Source: Caenorhabditis remanei (lineage: Eukaryota > Nematoda > Chromadorea > Rhabditida > Rhabditidae). From it: 64,000 nt of DNA. The stretch lies in NCBI RefSeq assembly GCF_010183535.1, contig NC_071331.1, positions 3,224,001 to 3,288,000 on the forward strand, written 5' to 3'. The position numbers and the translations under genes were made by a program. Positions within the stretch are counted from its first letter, which is position 1. The number at the start of each line of letters is the position of its first letter. Below the pieces are notes generated by a model, which was not told the origin of the DNA, made no database searches, and was given only the letters and a program-made list of their open reading frames with translations. Shown piece after piece: positions 22,686-34,778 of this stretch.

Positions 22686-24749
22686 AAAAATGATCTACAG
22701 TCAGTCCACTATCATAATCAGTCTGCTTGCATGTATCTTGATCATAAACATATTGAGTTGCTTCTCAGTATTCAGGTTGGGTAAGTATTTTCACTGTTTT
22801 GGATTCTTCTTAAATCTGAAAATTTTTGAAATTTTTATTAATATTCTTTTTTTTAGAACAAAAATTCGAAGCAGACGAGCTAATTGATATCTACAATCCT
22901 AATGCTCTGAAAGACCTCCGTGCGAAGTACAATCTGAAAGCAGATAAGTACAGTCTGGAACTGTCTCAAGTAGCTAGAGGAGCAGATCACAAGAGATTCT
23001 TTGGAAAAGTGAAGCTGGAAGCATTCTGTGCGATAAAAGAGAGGATAGGAGATGTTGATGATGGAAGGAAATACGTTTGTAATCCAAGAGCAGTCAGGAA
23101 AGATAATTGCACGTGAGTTTGTAAAAAATAGTGCGTAGTAATAGAGCATTCTGATTTCCAATGTAGTCTTCAAATCAGAAATGTTAATTTCAATGTTTAT
23201 AAACAGTAATTTTTTGAAATTTCACCAACTCTACTTATGACCAATTTCAATCTAAAACTAATCACACTTGTGTCTCAAAACTATTTTCTCTTTCAAATTT
23301 TTCGATCTATATCTCTATCGGACAACCAGTCTGACGGCATCAATGTACACACTGAGACGATTTTTCGGATCCTTGTTCAGAAGAATATCTCAATTCAACA
23401 TCTTCCTGCCATTCTCCACTTGAATAGAACAACAAAATAGACAGTCCTGTTTTAATTTACAAGGGAATGTTGAAGATCTTTTCAGGCTTTTGTCAAAAAA
23501 ATAGACTGAAACCCATAGTTGTCAAGGCCCGGGCCGGCCCGGCAAGGCCCGGCAAGGCCCGAAGGCCCGGGCCGGGCCGGGCCGGGCCGGGCCGGGCCGG
23601 GCCGGGCCGGTGGAAAATTTTCAAGGCCCGGCCCGGCCCGAAGGCCCGGCTTCAAAAAATGACCCTTTTTTTTCCATTTTTTTTTTTCGAAATTTTTTCA
23701 ATTTTTCATCGGAAATGTGACCATTTTTAACTATTTTTCAGAATTTCTTCTAATTCTGACTGATAGTCGAAAATTTGACTTTTTCGCGAAAAAAATCAAA
23801 AAAATTCAAAAAATTTAAAAAAAATTTGAAAATTTGACTTTCGCGCCAATTTGCCCGGGCCTTCGGGCCGGGCCTTAAGCCCGGCCCGGCCCGGGCCTTA
23901 AGCCCGGCCCGGCCCGGGCCCTGATTTCGCCGACAAGGCCCGGCCCGGCCCGGCCCGGGCCGGGCCTTGACAACTATGCTGAAACCTAAACGTCTACTAC
24001 AATGGTTCTTTGTGAATTGAGTCTGATTTCTTTCATTTTTGAAACAGTTCAAGTTTTGACTGTTTCAATACGTTTAGTAATCCACAGTGACTTGTTATCA
24101 AGAATATCTTTCGATCTTCGTATTGTTTCGAAAATAAACATATATCCATTCCAGATTGATCTCCCTCGGCCTCAACAATGCAATTTCCTATGACCAGCAC
24201 ATTCAAAATGTGACAGGAGGACATTGTAGGATACTTGGAGCTGATAAGGATCCACAGAACATTACAATTCAAGAAGCATATGAGAGAATAAATGGACAAC
24301 TGTTTGTTGGAATGATTCCGAATGAAATATCCATTTCGAGTATGCTGAAAAAGGCAGAGAGAAGAGAAGTTGAGCTATTGAAGATTGATATTGAAGGAGG
24401 GGAGCATGAGGGTCTTGAGTCATTCATCAGAGAGTATCGAGTTTGTCAGGTAAGAGCATTTCACCATCTGAAAAATTATACAGAAAAAACGTTTCTTTTC
24501 CAGATCTTCATAGAAGTCCACGGAACCCCATCTGAGCACCTGAAAATGCTGCAAACCATGGCAAAGTGAGAAACTATTCTCCAGATTTCAAAAAATCCAA
24601 CATTTTTCAGATACAACTTCCGAATCTTCAACGTCGAACCCAATCCATACTGTTCCAATTGTTGTGAATACAGTCTGATTCAGGACAGTTGCATGGATCA
24701 ATATGGAGTGTATCCGTTGGTTCCAATTGTGCCGAAAGTTGAATTTTAG
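22675..24749 (+). CDS. FkbM-type SAM methyltransferase, membrane-anchored (copy D)
   Basis: Exons 22675-22780, 22857-23112, 24155-24449, 24504-24565 and 24611-24749. The first ATG after the TTTGTAG acceptor is at 22675 (MCRSKMIYS, 285 aa); the ATG homologous to copy B is at 22690 (280 aa). The N-terminal hydrophobic segment, ISLGLNNAISYDQ, ADKDPQN and ELLKIDIEGGEHEGLESF are all present; exons 2-5 have the same lengths as in copy B. Intron 2 is enlarged to about 1.04 kb by a 465-bp MITE, so the MITE should be spliced out. Its upstream region differs from copies B, C and E and lacks the GGCCGCACCC block, which suggests different regulation. No frameshift or stop seen. Confidence 0.8.
23514..23978. 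mobile_element. 465-bp hAT-like MITE made of GGCCCG repeats
   Basis: Flanked by the perfect 8-bp repeat CTGAAACC (23506-23513 and 23979-23986). Inverted ends are CATAGTTGTCAAGGCCCGG. The arms are arrays of GGCCCG/GGCCGGGCC in opposite orientation around an A/T-rich centre. It lies in intron 2 of methyltransferase copy D. The ORFs it contains are composition artefacts. Confidence 0.88.
23981..24001 (-). ncRNA. Candidate 21U-RNA in intron 2 of copy D, antisense
   Basis: Minus-strand core at 24040-24047, start T at 24001 (39 nt). Orthologous position to copies B and E, but the product now overlaps the right target duplication of the MITE, so its 3' part differs from the paralogs. A back-to-back plus core lies at 24060-24067. 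Confidence 0.42.
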
Positions 24750-25434
24750 GTTATTCAGTTGTTTGACAAGTGTAATAAATTTACTTTTTCTGATCCTCTC
24801 ATTTCACAAATTGAATGAATTGTTCAGCAAATGTTTTTTCGCTTTTAATAATGCTGTTTCTACATCATGCTATGTAAGCTAGCGAGTTGTATGTTCCAGT
24901 TTTTTTATTCAACAATTTTCAAACTTAATCTATGTGACCATTGTACTTGCGTGTTTTATGTTTCAGCGGTATTCAAAATCTTCAACGCTGAATCTAAGTG
25001 ACCAAGATCCAAAAAAATGAAAGAAATGATAGTATTCCGTGATAAAATAATTGCGAAACAGTAACCTGTCCATATTTATAATAGGGATCACTCTCAGTAT
25101 TCACAATCATTTCCAAATAAAAAGCAGAAAATAAAAACAATCGTTTTAATAAGAATATCAAATACAAGCAGTTCTCATTTGAAACTTCCAATATTTTACA
25201 TATTATATTTTTCCAAAAATAAAAGACTTTTATAGAAGGGCCGCACCCATAATATTCTCGGCCAATAAAGTGTTGAGATATTTGAAATCGAAGGGTGTGT
25301 CTCGGTTGGTTCCGTTACTTTTTCAATTTAATTGACCTACAAAAGTCGTATAAATATTGGAGAACAAGCTGACATATTCAGAATTTTTCTGTTTCATTCA
25401 GTTTTTTTCTAAAATTTTCAAATGGAAGATATGT

Positions 25435-25455
25435 TTCTTTGTAGTTTTTCTTACA
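25435..25455 (+). ncRNA. Candidate 21U-RNA in the leader of copy E
   Basis: Plus-strand core at 25389-25396, start T at 25435 (39 nt), overlapping the TTTGTAG acceptor ending at 25444. Confidence 0.46.
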
Positions 25456-25458
25456 AAA

Positions 25459-27135
25459 ATGATCGATAGTCCGTCTACCGTCATCATCAGTTTACTTTTA
25501 TGTTTCTTGATCATAAATATCGTGATTTGCTTCTCAGTATCCAGGTTGGGTGAGTATTTTTCACCGTTTTGGATTCTTGTAAAATTTGAAAAAGTTTTGT
25601 TATTTTATTTTTACGATTCCTCTTTTTACCCACTTTTAGAACAAAAATTCGAAGCCGACGAGCTAATTGATATCTACAACCCTAATGCCTTGAAAGATCT
25701 CCGTGCGAAGTACAATCTGAAAGCGGATAAGTACAGTCTGGAATTGTCTCAAGTGGCTCGGGGAGCTGATCACAAGAGATTCTTTGGAAAAGTGAAATTG
25801 GAAGCATTTTGTGCGATAAAAGAAAGGATAGGGGATGTTGATGATGGAGGGAAATATGTTTGTAATCCAAGAGCAGTCAGGAAAGATAATTGCACGTGAG
25901 TTTGTAAAAAATAGTGGGCAATAAAGGTAGTTATGGATTTCGAACAATGGTCTCAAAAAAGAAATTGTAATTTCACCGTTTTGGAGCAGTGATTTTTTGA
26001 AATTATCCGAAAAGAGTTAGTGTCACATTTGTAGAACCAATTCTCAATTTCATCAAATTAACTTTTGTCTTTCTTGAAACAAACTCATTTTCGTTTTTTC
26101 AACTGTCTCGCTTTCAAATTTTTCGATCTATATCTCTCTCGGACAACCAGCCTGAAGGCATGAGTGTACACACTGAGACGATTTTTCGGATCCTTGTTCA
26201 GAAGAATATCTCAATTCAACATCTTCCTGCCATTCTCCACTTGAATAGAACAACAAAATAGACAGTCCTGTTTTAATTTACAAGGGAACATTGAAGATTT
26301 TTTGAGACTTATGATCGGAATTTCATCAAAATTTAGTAAAAACTAGTATTCTTTCATTTTTCGTCGGAAAAATAGGCTCACTAAAATAGTTCTTTGTGAA
26401 TTAAGTCTGATTTCTTTCATTTTTGAAACAGTTCAAGTTTTTACTGTTTCAATACGTTTAGAAATCCCCTGTCACGTTTTATCAAGAATTTTCTTGAATC
26501 ATTGAGCACGTTTTAAAAATAAACATAAATTAATTGCAGACTAATCTCCCTCGGCCTCAACAATGAAATTTCCTATGACCAACACATTCAAAATGTGACA
26601 GGAGGACATTGTAGAATACTTGGAGCTGATAAGGATCCACAGAACATTACAATTCAAGAGGACTATGAGAGAATAAATGGACAACTATTTGTTGGAATGA
26701 TTCCGAATGAAATATCCATTTCGAGTATGCTGAAAAAGGCAGAGAGAAGAGAAGTTGAGCTATTGAAGATTGATATTGAAGGAGGAGAGCATGAGGGTCT
26801 TGAGCCATTCATCAGAGAGTATCGAGTTTGTCAGGTAGGGGATTTCAACATCTCGAAAATCTGAAACTGACAAACTTTGTCATTTCCAGATCTTCATAGA
26901 AGTCCACGGAACCCCATCTGAACACCTAGAAATGCTGCAAACCATGGCAAAGTGAGAATCTATTCTCCAGATTTCAAAAAATCCAACATTTTCCAGATAC
27001 AACTTCCGAATCTTCAACGTGGAACCCAATCCATACTGTGTCAATTGTTGTGAATACAGTCTGATTCAGGACAGTTGCATGGATCAATATGGAGTGTATC
27101 CGTTGGTTCCGATTGTTCCGAAAGTTGAATTTTAG
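25459..27135 (+). CDS. FkbM-type SAM methyltransferase, membrane-anchored (copy E)
   Basis: Exons 25459-25549, 25640-25895, 26540-26834, 26890-26951 and 26997-27135: 843 nt, 280 aa, exon for exon the same lengths as copy B. The N-terminus MIDSPSTVIISLLLCFLIIN is a single hydrophobic anchor. Motif-I-like ISLGLNNEISYDQ, ADKDPQN, the KIDIEGGEHEGLEPF signature and the cysteine-rich C-terminus (YCVNCCEYSLIQDSC) are intact. TATAAATA at 25349-25356 and the GGCCGCACCC block near 25241 match copy B. A long open extension upstream of the ATG is the leader in frame by chance. Likely a lumenal or secreted enzyme; substrate unknown. Confidence 0.82.
26365..26385 (-). ncRNA. Candidate 21U-RNA in intron 2 of copy E, antisense
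   Basis: Minus-strand core at 26424-26431, start T at 26385 (39 nt). A plus core at 26444-26451 lies 12 bp away, as in copies B and D. Confidence 0.48.
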
Positions 27136-27499
27136 GTTATCCACATGATTTTTTTGACAAGTTAAACTTATTTTGTCTGTTTTTCCTATTTAACAATCAG
27201 AATAAACTTTCTCATAAATGTTACTTCGTCTGATTTAATTAATATGTTTCAACAGTATTTTATGTGCATAAGCGTCTTGGATGATGCAGTGGGGGAGATG
27301 GAAATCGTCATACTAAAAATTACTACATGTTCCTCACAAAATTCTTGAGTTCTTCCACGAACAACTGTTTACAGCTGGCAACAATTTCAACACTAAATCT
27401 ACGTGACAACAAGATCATCTCTACACACTTCGTGACCTCAATTTTTTAATCTATCTTATTCAAATCGATTTTCGAAAAGTAACTTGACCACTGATACTT

Positions 27500-28500
27500 G
27501 ATAAGGATGAATCATGGATAGACAAATAAAGCACCTCGGAGCTCGGTACCCATATCAAATTTGTTTCATGTTTAAATTGAAACTGTAGTTCGGTTTTTCC
27601 CAAAAAGTTATTTTCTTATTATTATTATTTTTTAATTCTAGTTCCGCTCCGTATCCAGAAGATAATCTCGATTTGACATTTACCTGTCATTCTCCAAAAG
27701 GATAGAAAACAAAAAAGACCCTGATTTTATTTTCACAATGGAAAGAATATTAAAGATCTTTTGAAATTTTCGTAAAAATTAGTTTGAAAATGTAGTAGTC
27801 ACAGGTATTTTGGGATTCCACTAAATAAATTAATAATATCAAATTTCTAATATCTGATATTTTTTTATTTTTGAAAAGGGATTTGTTTTGAATGTTTCAA
27901 AAAGTTCAGAAGTAAAAAAAAGAAACGGTTCTTAGCGATTTAGCGATGATCCGTTTAGGAGTACTATTATGGAGCTATCAATGTACAAAACAAAAATGAG
28001 CCCGCTTTGTAGAGCCCTGAAACCAGAATATTTGTCAATGGATTGTTAGAAATGACGTTTTCACTTCGAACAATTTTTGTTTTGGGAATTTATTACAAAC
28101 TAAACCACCTCGACCATTCTAACCACTGTACGAAATTGGACGTCAAATCAAATTCGATCAAATTCGCACATTTTCACAATACTGAGAAACAGTAGCAACT
28201 TTTTCCTTTCCAGATCTTCATGGAGGTGCACGGAACCCCATCTGAACACCCGAAAATTCTACAAATCATGGCAAAATGAGGTTTTAAGATCAGATCGCTA
28301 CTTGACATTTCTACAAATACTCTATAAAAATTTTTTGCTACATTGAATCTAAACCTGAATTTGAGAGACTCACAAACGGAAGTTAAGAAATCGAATTAAC
28401 TGATTGATTTCTGTTACAAAATTATAGCGAAACAGTAACTTGAACATTGATATCTGATAACGATACACATTATGATTTTAAATTTTTGTGTGCAAGGAAA
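27500..28500 (+). pseudogene. Decayed sixth methyltransferase copy (F)
   Basis: The recognisable exon is 28214-28275 (exon 4: IFMEVHGTPSEHPKILQIMA), preceded by a good TTTCCAG acceptor. The donor is lost (AAAATGAG instead of AAAGTGAG), and exons 3 and 5 are not found. Intron-2-like blocks occur upstream (about 27650-27740, TCCGTATCCAGAAGATAATC and the CATTCTCC...GATAGAAAAC region). A CGAAACAG variant core at 28428 matches the downstream motif of the other copies. This is the oldest, most eroded member of the array. Confidence 0.65.
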
Positions 28501-28950
28501 GCTCGCCACACCCCCTTGCGGCGGCAACGCGACAGTTTTCGAAAAGGGGCGTGACCGCCGCTAGTGAGCGGGGCGAGTTTTCCTTTCACAGAACAATCTG
28601 ATGTCATAACTTATCTTCATAACATTTTTTTGAAACCAATACTCAAAATTTTCAAACTTTTCGGATTTAAGGTATCCATAGAGTTCATTTAACTCAGAAC
28701 CCATATAAAATGTATTTCCTGTTTAACTGTAGTTCGTTTTTTTCCTAAAAAGTTAGGTACTTTATGGTTTAACGGGTGTTTATTTAATTAACGGGTGTTT
28801 ATATAATAGACGGGTGTTTTGAGAATTAACGGGTGCAATACCAAAATCTAAGAATAAACGGGTGTTTATAAATCATTTTTTCAGCAGTTTTCATTTTTTC
28901 TATTCATTCACTGGTTTACCATTTTTTGCTATTTTCTACCGTTTTACATA

Positions 28951-30551
28951 CAGTGCTGGCCATAATTCTATCCCCTTTTGGTTTTTTCAGCATAACTTTT
29001 TATTAGTTATCCGATTGATCTGAAAATTTTTCAGCCTACGGTAAGCATCTATACGCAAGATTGCAGACAGAAATTGCATCATCCAATAAAAAATTTTTAG
29101 CGTTTTTTTCGATTTTTCGATATTTTCACTTTTTCACGTTTTTCACTTTTTCCAGTTTTTAATTATTTGTGTTTTTCTGAAAAGTCCAAAGTGCATGTTC
29201 TGACTTGAAAGTTGATGTTTAGGTATGACTAGACCAACAAACAACAAGAACTTCCCGCTTTCTGTCAAGACCGCCATCTTTCGTGGTCATCTGAATGGAC
29301 AGTCAACCAAGATGCTTGCTGCTCAGTTTCAGTGCTCACCTTCAGGAATCCGTAAACTTATCAAGAGGTGTCTTGATCAGGTAAATGTTAAAAAACACTT
29401 GTTTAAATCATACAAACGTTTAGAACACGTTTGAGCTGGCAAAACACCCAGGAAGACCTCGAAAAACCACCCATGTGATGGATCGCAACATCATCCGAGC
29501 GTCAAGAGAGGATCCTCGTAGGACCTCAACGGACATCCAAGTCGTCGTGACTTCTCCGAATGAACCAGTACCATCCAGAAGAACAATCCGAAGACGTCTC
29601 CAAGCTCAAGGACTTCATGGAAGGCGTCCAGTCAAAAAACCGTTCATCAGTGAGAAGAATCGCAGAAGCCGTGTTGAGTGGGCAAAAGCTCATTTGAGCT
29701 GGGGACGTCAGGAGTGGGCAAAACACGTCTGGTCCGACGAATCCAAGTTCAATTTGTTCGGCAGCGACGGAAACACATGGATTCGTCGTCCGATTGGAAC
29801 CAGATTTGATCCAAGTATCAAACACCGACAGTCAAAATGGGGGTGGATCGTGCATGGTTTGGGATGTTTTTCCAGCCAAGGCATGGGTCCTCTACGAAGA
29901 ATCGTTGGTCTCATGGATCGATCCAGTATGAAGATATTTTGGAGAATACGATGAGACCATGGGCACTTCAAAATGTCGGCAGAGCTTACGTCTTCCAGCA
30001 AGACAACGATCCGAAGCATATTCTCCATGTTCGCTCGTGGTTCAACGTCGTCGTGTGGACTCTCTGGAGTGGCCAAGCCAAAGTCCGGACTTGAATCCGA
30101 TGAACATATGGGGAAGAGCTCGAACGTGACTATCTGGAGTTAGAGCACAAATGCGGACCAAAAATTCGCGCAACTCGAAGCCGCCTGGATGGCAATCCCG
30201 AAGTCGGTGATCGACAAGCTTCTGGACTCGATGCCGAGACGTGCCAAGCCGTTATGATTCTCGTGGATACGCAACGAAAGTGTATTGAACTTATAAATTT
30301 TGTTTCTGGTCATTTTCTTTTTTATTTTCATTTCCGTGACTCTATTTAGCCGATCTCTTATTTTTGTTGATTTTCTTGGTTTTTTGAAAAAAGATGAAAT
30401 TTTTAAAATTTTTAAAAATATTTTAAAACCAATTTGTTTTTACATATTTTTTACCTTTATACACATTGCTGCCAAGTTTCAGATCAATCGGATAACTAAT
30501 AAAAAGTTATGCTGAAAAAACCAGAAGGGGATAGAATTATGGCCAGCACTG
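28951..30551. mobile_element. Tc1-like transposon, 1601 bp
   Basis: Flanked by TA (28949-28950 and 30552-30553). Terminal inverted repeats of about 80 bp start CAGTGCTGGCCATAATTCTA. It sits in the left TIR of the larger element; deleting it restores the same sequence found in the right TIR, which confirms the boundaries. It encodes a damaged transposase. Confidence 0.93.
29224..30260 (+). pseudogene. Tc1/mariner transposase, inactivated
   Basis: Exon 1 (29224 to about 29380) encodes a helix-turn-helix N-terminus (NKNFPLSVKTAIFRGHLNGQ). After a short intron a second HTH part (HPGRPRKTTHVMDRNIIRAS) leads to the first catalytic Asp in VWSDESKFNLFGSDG. The frame then shifts: the second Asp, in YVFQQDNDPKH (about 29990), is in another frame. 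The region of the third acidic residue (about 30098) reads NPMNIWG with the expected Glu lost, and the tail (about 30165-30257) is in yet another frame. There are at least three frame breaks, so the element cannot supply its own transposase. Confidence 0.88.
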
Positions 30552-31562
30552 TACATACTTTCAATTATTTTGTACGCAATCACTGGTAATAGCATCCTAG
30601 TATTGCACACTCAAAAAGGATGAAGGGTTGTTACTCAATACGCAGTACTGTATGTGTGGAAACATTTTTAACACATCATTTTTTATTAGAGGAGGATATC
30701 CGCAATTTTTTAAATGATAGACCAGTTTCAGAACATTGTTGATGCGAATCTCTGAGCTGGAGCGTAGTGCTGGATACTTCAGTACAAGAGTGAGAGACTT
30801 GCTATTGGAATTATCTAGCTTATTATCTAGTTTCGTCTAGGAATTATTTAGTTTCCATCCAGAAATTATCTAGTTATCTAGAAATTATTTAGTTTCGTGG
30901 ATTTTTGTTTTTCCACCATTGGTAGCGGATTCTTGTGTGAATCTGGGAATATAGTTTTATTTAACTGATTTCGTGCATTTTTCGAGGTATGAGTGTCTCC
31001 TAGAGGTTGCATTCGTGGAATAGTAAGGTGCTCATTGTTCCGACGCTTGTGGTAGGATGAAACCACGTCAGGTTTAATACGAGAATGACAACAAGGGAGA
31101 GGCCCAACAACAATAATTCAACGGAAATAATAATTTATCATTTGGAGGATTTTTTGCTTTGGTAGACTGGACCATGGACGGAATCCTTGGAGACGGGAGA
31201 GCCGAAACTGATGTAGTGATAAGCCAACGGTAAAAAACACACTCGGTGAAGGTTGAGAAGAGTTGGGAGAGTGGTTAGACTGACGATTTCCCTTCCTTAT
31301 ATGCACAGCAAATGTAGGGCAGATTGTTATCGTCAGGTTACCAGGTTCAGGTCAGTGACACGTCCAGAATAGTGATGGTCTCAGTTCATGAGTTCACTGG
31401 TCACGTTGACTGTTGTAGTCGGAGTTCATTTCTCAGACATTGGTGACATTCTCTTTCCATGACTCTGGGGGCCGGCAAAAGTGTTGACTACCGAGAAGGT
31501 AGTCGCGTTACTTGATTTGGCGTCAAGTAGATTTTTAATGGATTGTACAGATCAAAAGTAGA

Positions 31563-32116
31563 CAGGGGTGTGCGGAACGGAATTCGGAATTCCGAAAAAT
31601 TCCGAAAATCGGCTCATTTTCGGAACGGAATTCCGATCGGAATATTCCGAAAACAAAATTTCGGAATGAAATTCCGATCGGAATATTCCGAAAACAAATT
31701 TTCGGAATGGAATTCCGATCGGAACGTTCCGAAAAAAATTCGGAATGGAAGAGAAAGTACTGTATTAAAGGCGCATGCGCACTTTTCATGACGGGTCTCG
31801 AACAGATTTTTTTCCGCAGTTTTCAGGCGGTTTTTTTTTTAAATTTTCGTCTTTTCGCAGTGTTTTTTTAAACAAAAAAACGGTTTTCAGCATTCGATAT
31901 GGGTAAATGGGACAGTCTGTTGAAAAAAAATTCCGAAAGTCCGAAAATCGGAATATTCCGACATTCCGAAAATTCGAAATTCGGACAATTCCGAAATTCC
32001 GAAATTCCGAAAATCCGAAATTCGGAATAGTCCGAGATTCCGAAAGTCCGAAAATTTGAAACTCGGACATTTTTTAGTGTCCGAAATTCCGAAATTTTCC
32101 TGTCCGCACACCCCTG
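31563..32116. mobile_element. 554-bp hAT-like MITE of TTCCGAAA repeats
   Basis: Flanked by a perfect AAAGTAGA (31555-31562 and 32117-32124). Ends CAGGGGTGTGCGGA and its reverse complement. Both arms are runs of GGAATTCCGAAA-like words. Nested in the 28756-33211 element. Confidence 0.87.
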
Positions 32117-33464
32117 AAAGTAGAGGGAACGTTTGCTTTATGCTCTCTTTTCTGGTGGAGTTTGCTATGGCACGACTGGTGGGTTGGTCTGCCTGGACAT
32201 ATTTCTTATACTAAACGTTGGTCTGCCTGGACATATTCTTATACTAGACGCACAAATATTTTGAAAAGCAGAGTCAGAAGACGGATATTTTTACTGTGGA
32301 ACTATTTAAAAACTGAAAAAGCGGCGAAATTTGCTTTTCGTATTGCTGTACTTCAGTCTTTAAAGGTGAGCTTTTTGTCAACCAAAAATCCGAGATCTCG
32401 GACACACCTTTTTTTGTAAATTTTCTATACTCTGTAATTACCGTAAAACTACAGTAACCCACCCAAATTTTTTAGGGATATATAATAAGGTGTCAAAGTT
32501 GTTACCTCCTAAGTCTAGTCACCCCTTTTTTTAGTTTGGAACCGTTTTCTATGTTTTGGGTTCCGGTACCTACAGTAATCCTACAGTGATCAGGTACCCG
32601 TAGTTCAAAAAATTGCTCGGTGGTTCATGAGTATAGCCACGGTTGCGATCACGATTGGGCAGAACGGCAGTTGAGTTATTGTCCGAGCGAGCAAGAGCGG
32701 TTGAACTGACGATTTTGTTTCCTTTATGCGGCAAACCGAGGACGATCGTTATCTTGAGGCCTGCACAATCAGAGGATAGAACCACGCAAGTAGTGGACAA
32801 AAGTTGTTGAGTATTTCCTCCGAATGGTAAAAGGTCATGTATCACGCATTGAACCTATTGCTAAACTTTTCAAAGCCACTTTCGTTATATATTTTCGAAT
32901 TTATAGAACCCATAGAGTTGTGAGGCTGGTTAATCAAGGTCGTAAATCGATGGCTAATTAATTCCACGACAAATAGACTATTACCAGTGATTGCGTACAA
33001 AATAATTGAAAGTATGTATGTGAAACGATAGAAAATAGCAAAAAATGATAAGCCAGTGAATTAACATAAAAAATGAAAACTGCTGAAAAAAAGATTTATA
33101 AACACCCGTTTATTCTTAGATTTTGGTATTGCACCCGTTAATTCTCAAAACACCCGTCTATTATATAAACACCCGTAAATTAAATAAACACCCGTTAAAC
33201 CATAAAGTACCAAAAGTTATTCATCACAGAAATTGAAGATTTCCATTTTTATGTCAGTTTTCGTTTTATACTATTTCAAGCATCTTTTAAACTTCAATGA
33301 CCTGTCTAAAAACAATAAGCCGCAGCATCCCCCCTGCAATCGTAAATAAACAATGATTTTTCTCTTCCAAAATGTGACAAACATTACTGTATTGTTCTAA
33401 CAAAAATAGTATTTTTTCACTGTTTCACCAATGTCTTTTGTTTGGAAAACTAATAAGAAATTGT

Positions 33465-33485
33465 TATGACTAGAAAACATTGTTC
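33465..33485 (+). ncRNA. Candidate 21U-RNA (piRNA)
   Basis: Plus-strand core at 33420-33427, start T at 33465 (38 nt). Confidence 0.42.
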
Positions 33486-34757
33486 AAAATGAAAATTGAC
33501 ATTCAAAATTTTTCTTGAAATGCAATGCGCATGACGGAAATGAAATACATTTCACGGAAGACGGTAAAAGTGGAAAAACGAAAATGCTCTAGTAATCATT
33601 TCTCAAAGATCAAAGCAGTTAATAAATCCATCACCGCAACAATTTTTACGGCTTATTGAAAACAAAAAGCAACAAGAATTTGTAACTATTTCAAATTATC
33701 CGTTAAAGATTGGACGAATCATGAATAGGCATTAAGTCCAGTCCACTTGTTCGTGACATTCTGCATTATTAAGCGTTTGTTTAGATGCTGGTATATATCA
33801 CTTCATAGTTATCAGATAAATCAAATTCAACAAAATTTGTTTCCTATTACTCATAATAGAATATTCTAACTTTCAGGTCAATAAACATTGCAGTTAAATT
33901 TCAAAACAAGAGTGAAGTCTCGGCAAAAACATACGTTGAAAACTGAAAAGCAAAAAAGCAAGAATTTCTTCTGAAAATGATATTGCACATTTTTTCATTG
34001 ATTTGAAACCAAAAAATGAAATTTTCAGTCTAGCAATTAGTATTTGAATTAGTCGGATTTATGTTTGTTCTGAAACATAAAGTTGTTGGTTTTGTTTAAA
34101 GTAGTATCACAACTTGGTTATACGTTTTGCTTGATAATCCCTTCATTATGAAAATAATCTTAAAATGATTACTCAGCAACATCACTATGAACCAGATCCT
34201 TAAAAAAACGTATTGTTTCCCACTGAATGAAAACTATTAAATAAGAGAAATGCATTCAGACATTAATTTAATGAATCTGATAAAAATTCCTGCTACATCC
34301 TTTTTATGTTATTTCAAAATATAATTTATTAACATTGATAAGATCAAATCTTCGTTTGTGTACGAAAACAAAATTGAAAGTTCCAAAGGACAGAAAAAAA
34401 AGAAAGTTTATTAAAATGGAACGCAATTGTTTGTATTTTCGCTTAAAACATCTGTCATTAACAATAATCTCATTTTGTAATTTAATAAAACACTAAAAAA
34501 CATCAAAAGTTACAGTTGATGGCTTGAGGACAATCTCAATATGTGAAAGGTTTTCTATTGTTTATTATTTATTTTCTCTTGTTATACAGCATTAATTCCT
34601 TTTGACGATAAACTTTTATCCCAATTTCTTGACCATTTTTCCTTTTTTTTTATATCCCAAAGTTCTCAACACTAAAATCTTCTTTCCAATGTGATAAAAA
34701 CACTGTTTCCCACTGTTTCAAGCTATTCATTAGTGTTATACAAAACTTGTTGTGTAT

Positions 34758-34778
34758 TATAAGTCGTCATAAGCTCAA
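34758..34778 (+). ncRNA. Candidate 21U-RNA (piRNA)
   Basis: Plus-strand core at 34713-34720, start T at 34758 (38 nt). A CTGTTTCC variant at 34703-34710 has its own YRNT with T at 34751 (41 nt), so this may be a tandem pair. Confidence 0.42.

Larger units (their letters stand above)
28756..33211. mobile_element. Large hAT-like element, 8-bp TSD, ~245-bp TIRs
   Basis: Flanked by a perfect AAAAGTTA (28748-28755 and 33212-33219). Ends are GGTACTTTATGGTTTAACGG and its reverse complement. The inverted repeat extends about 245 bp and contains the subrepeat ACGGGTGTTTA four to five times per end; subterminal repeats are typical binding arrays of hAT-like transposases. The left arm is split by a Tc1-like element at 28951-30551 and the interior by a MITE at 31563-32116. 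The remaining ~2.3 kb interior has no transposase ORF. Two interior stretches (about 31250-31310 and 32660-32760) resemble each other. Confidence 0.8.

Noticed and set aside
25357..25899. Single 180-codon ORF as the methyltransferase start in copy E
   Set aside because: It runs through a leader acceptor and intron 1 that happen to stay open; conserved splice sites in the paralogs support the spliced model.
29475..29954. Functional Tc1 transposase
   Set aside because: The frame breaks before the second catalytic Asp, and the third acidic residue is lost.
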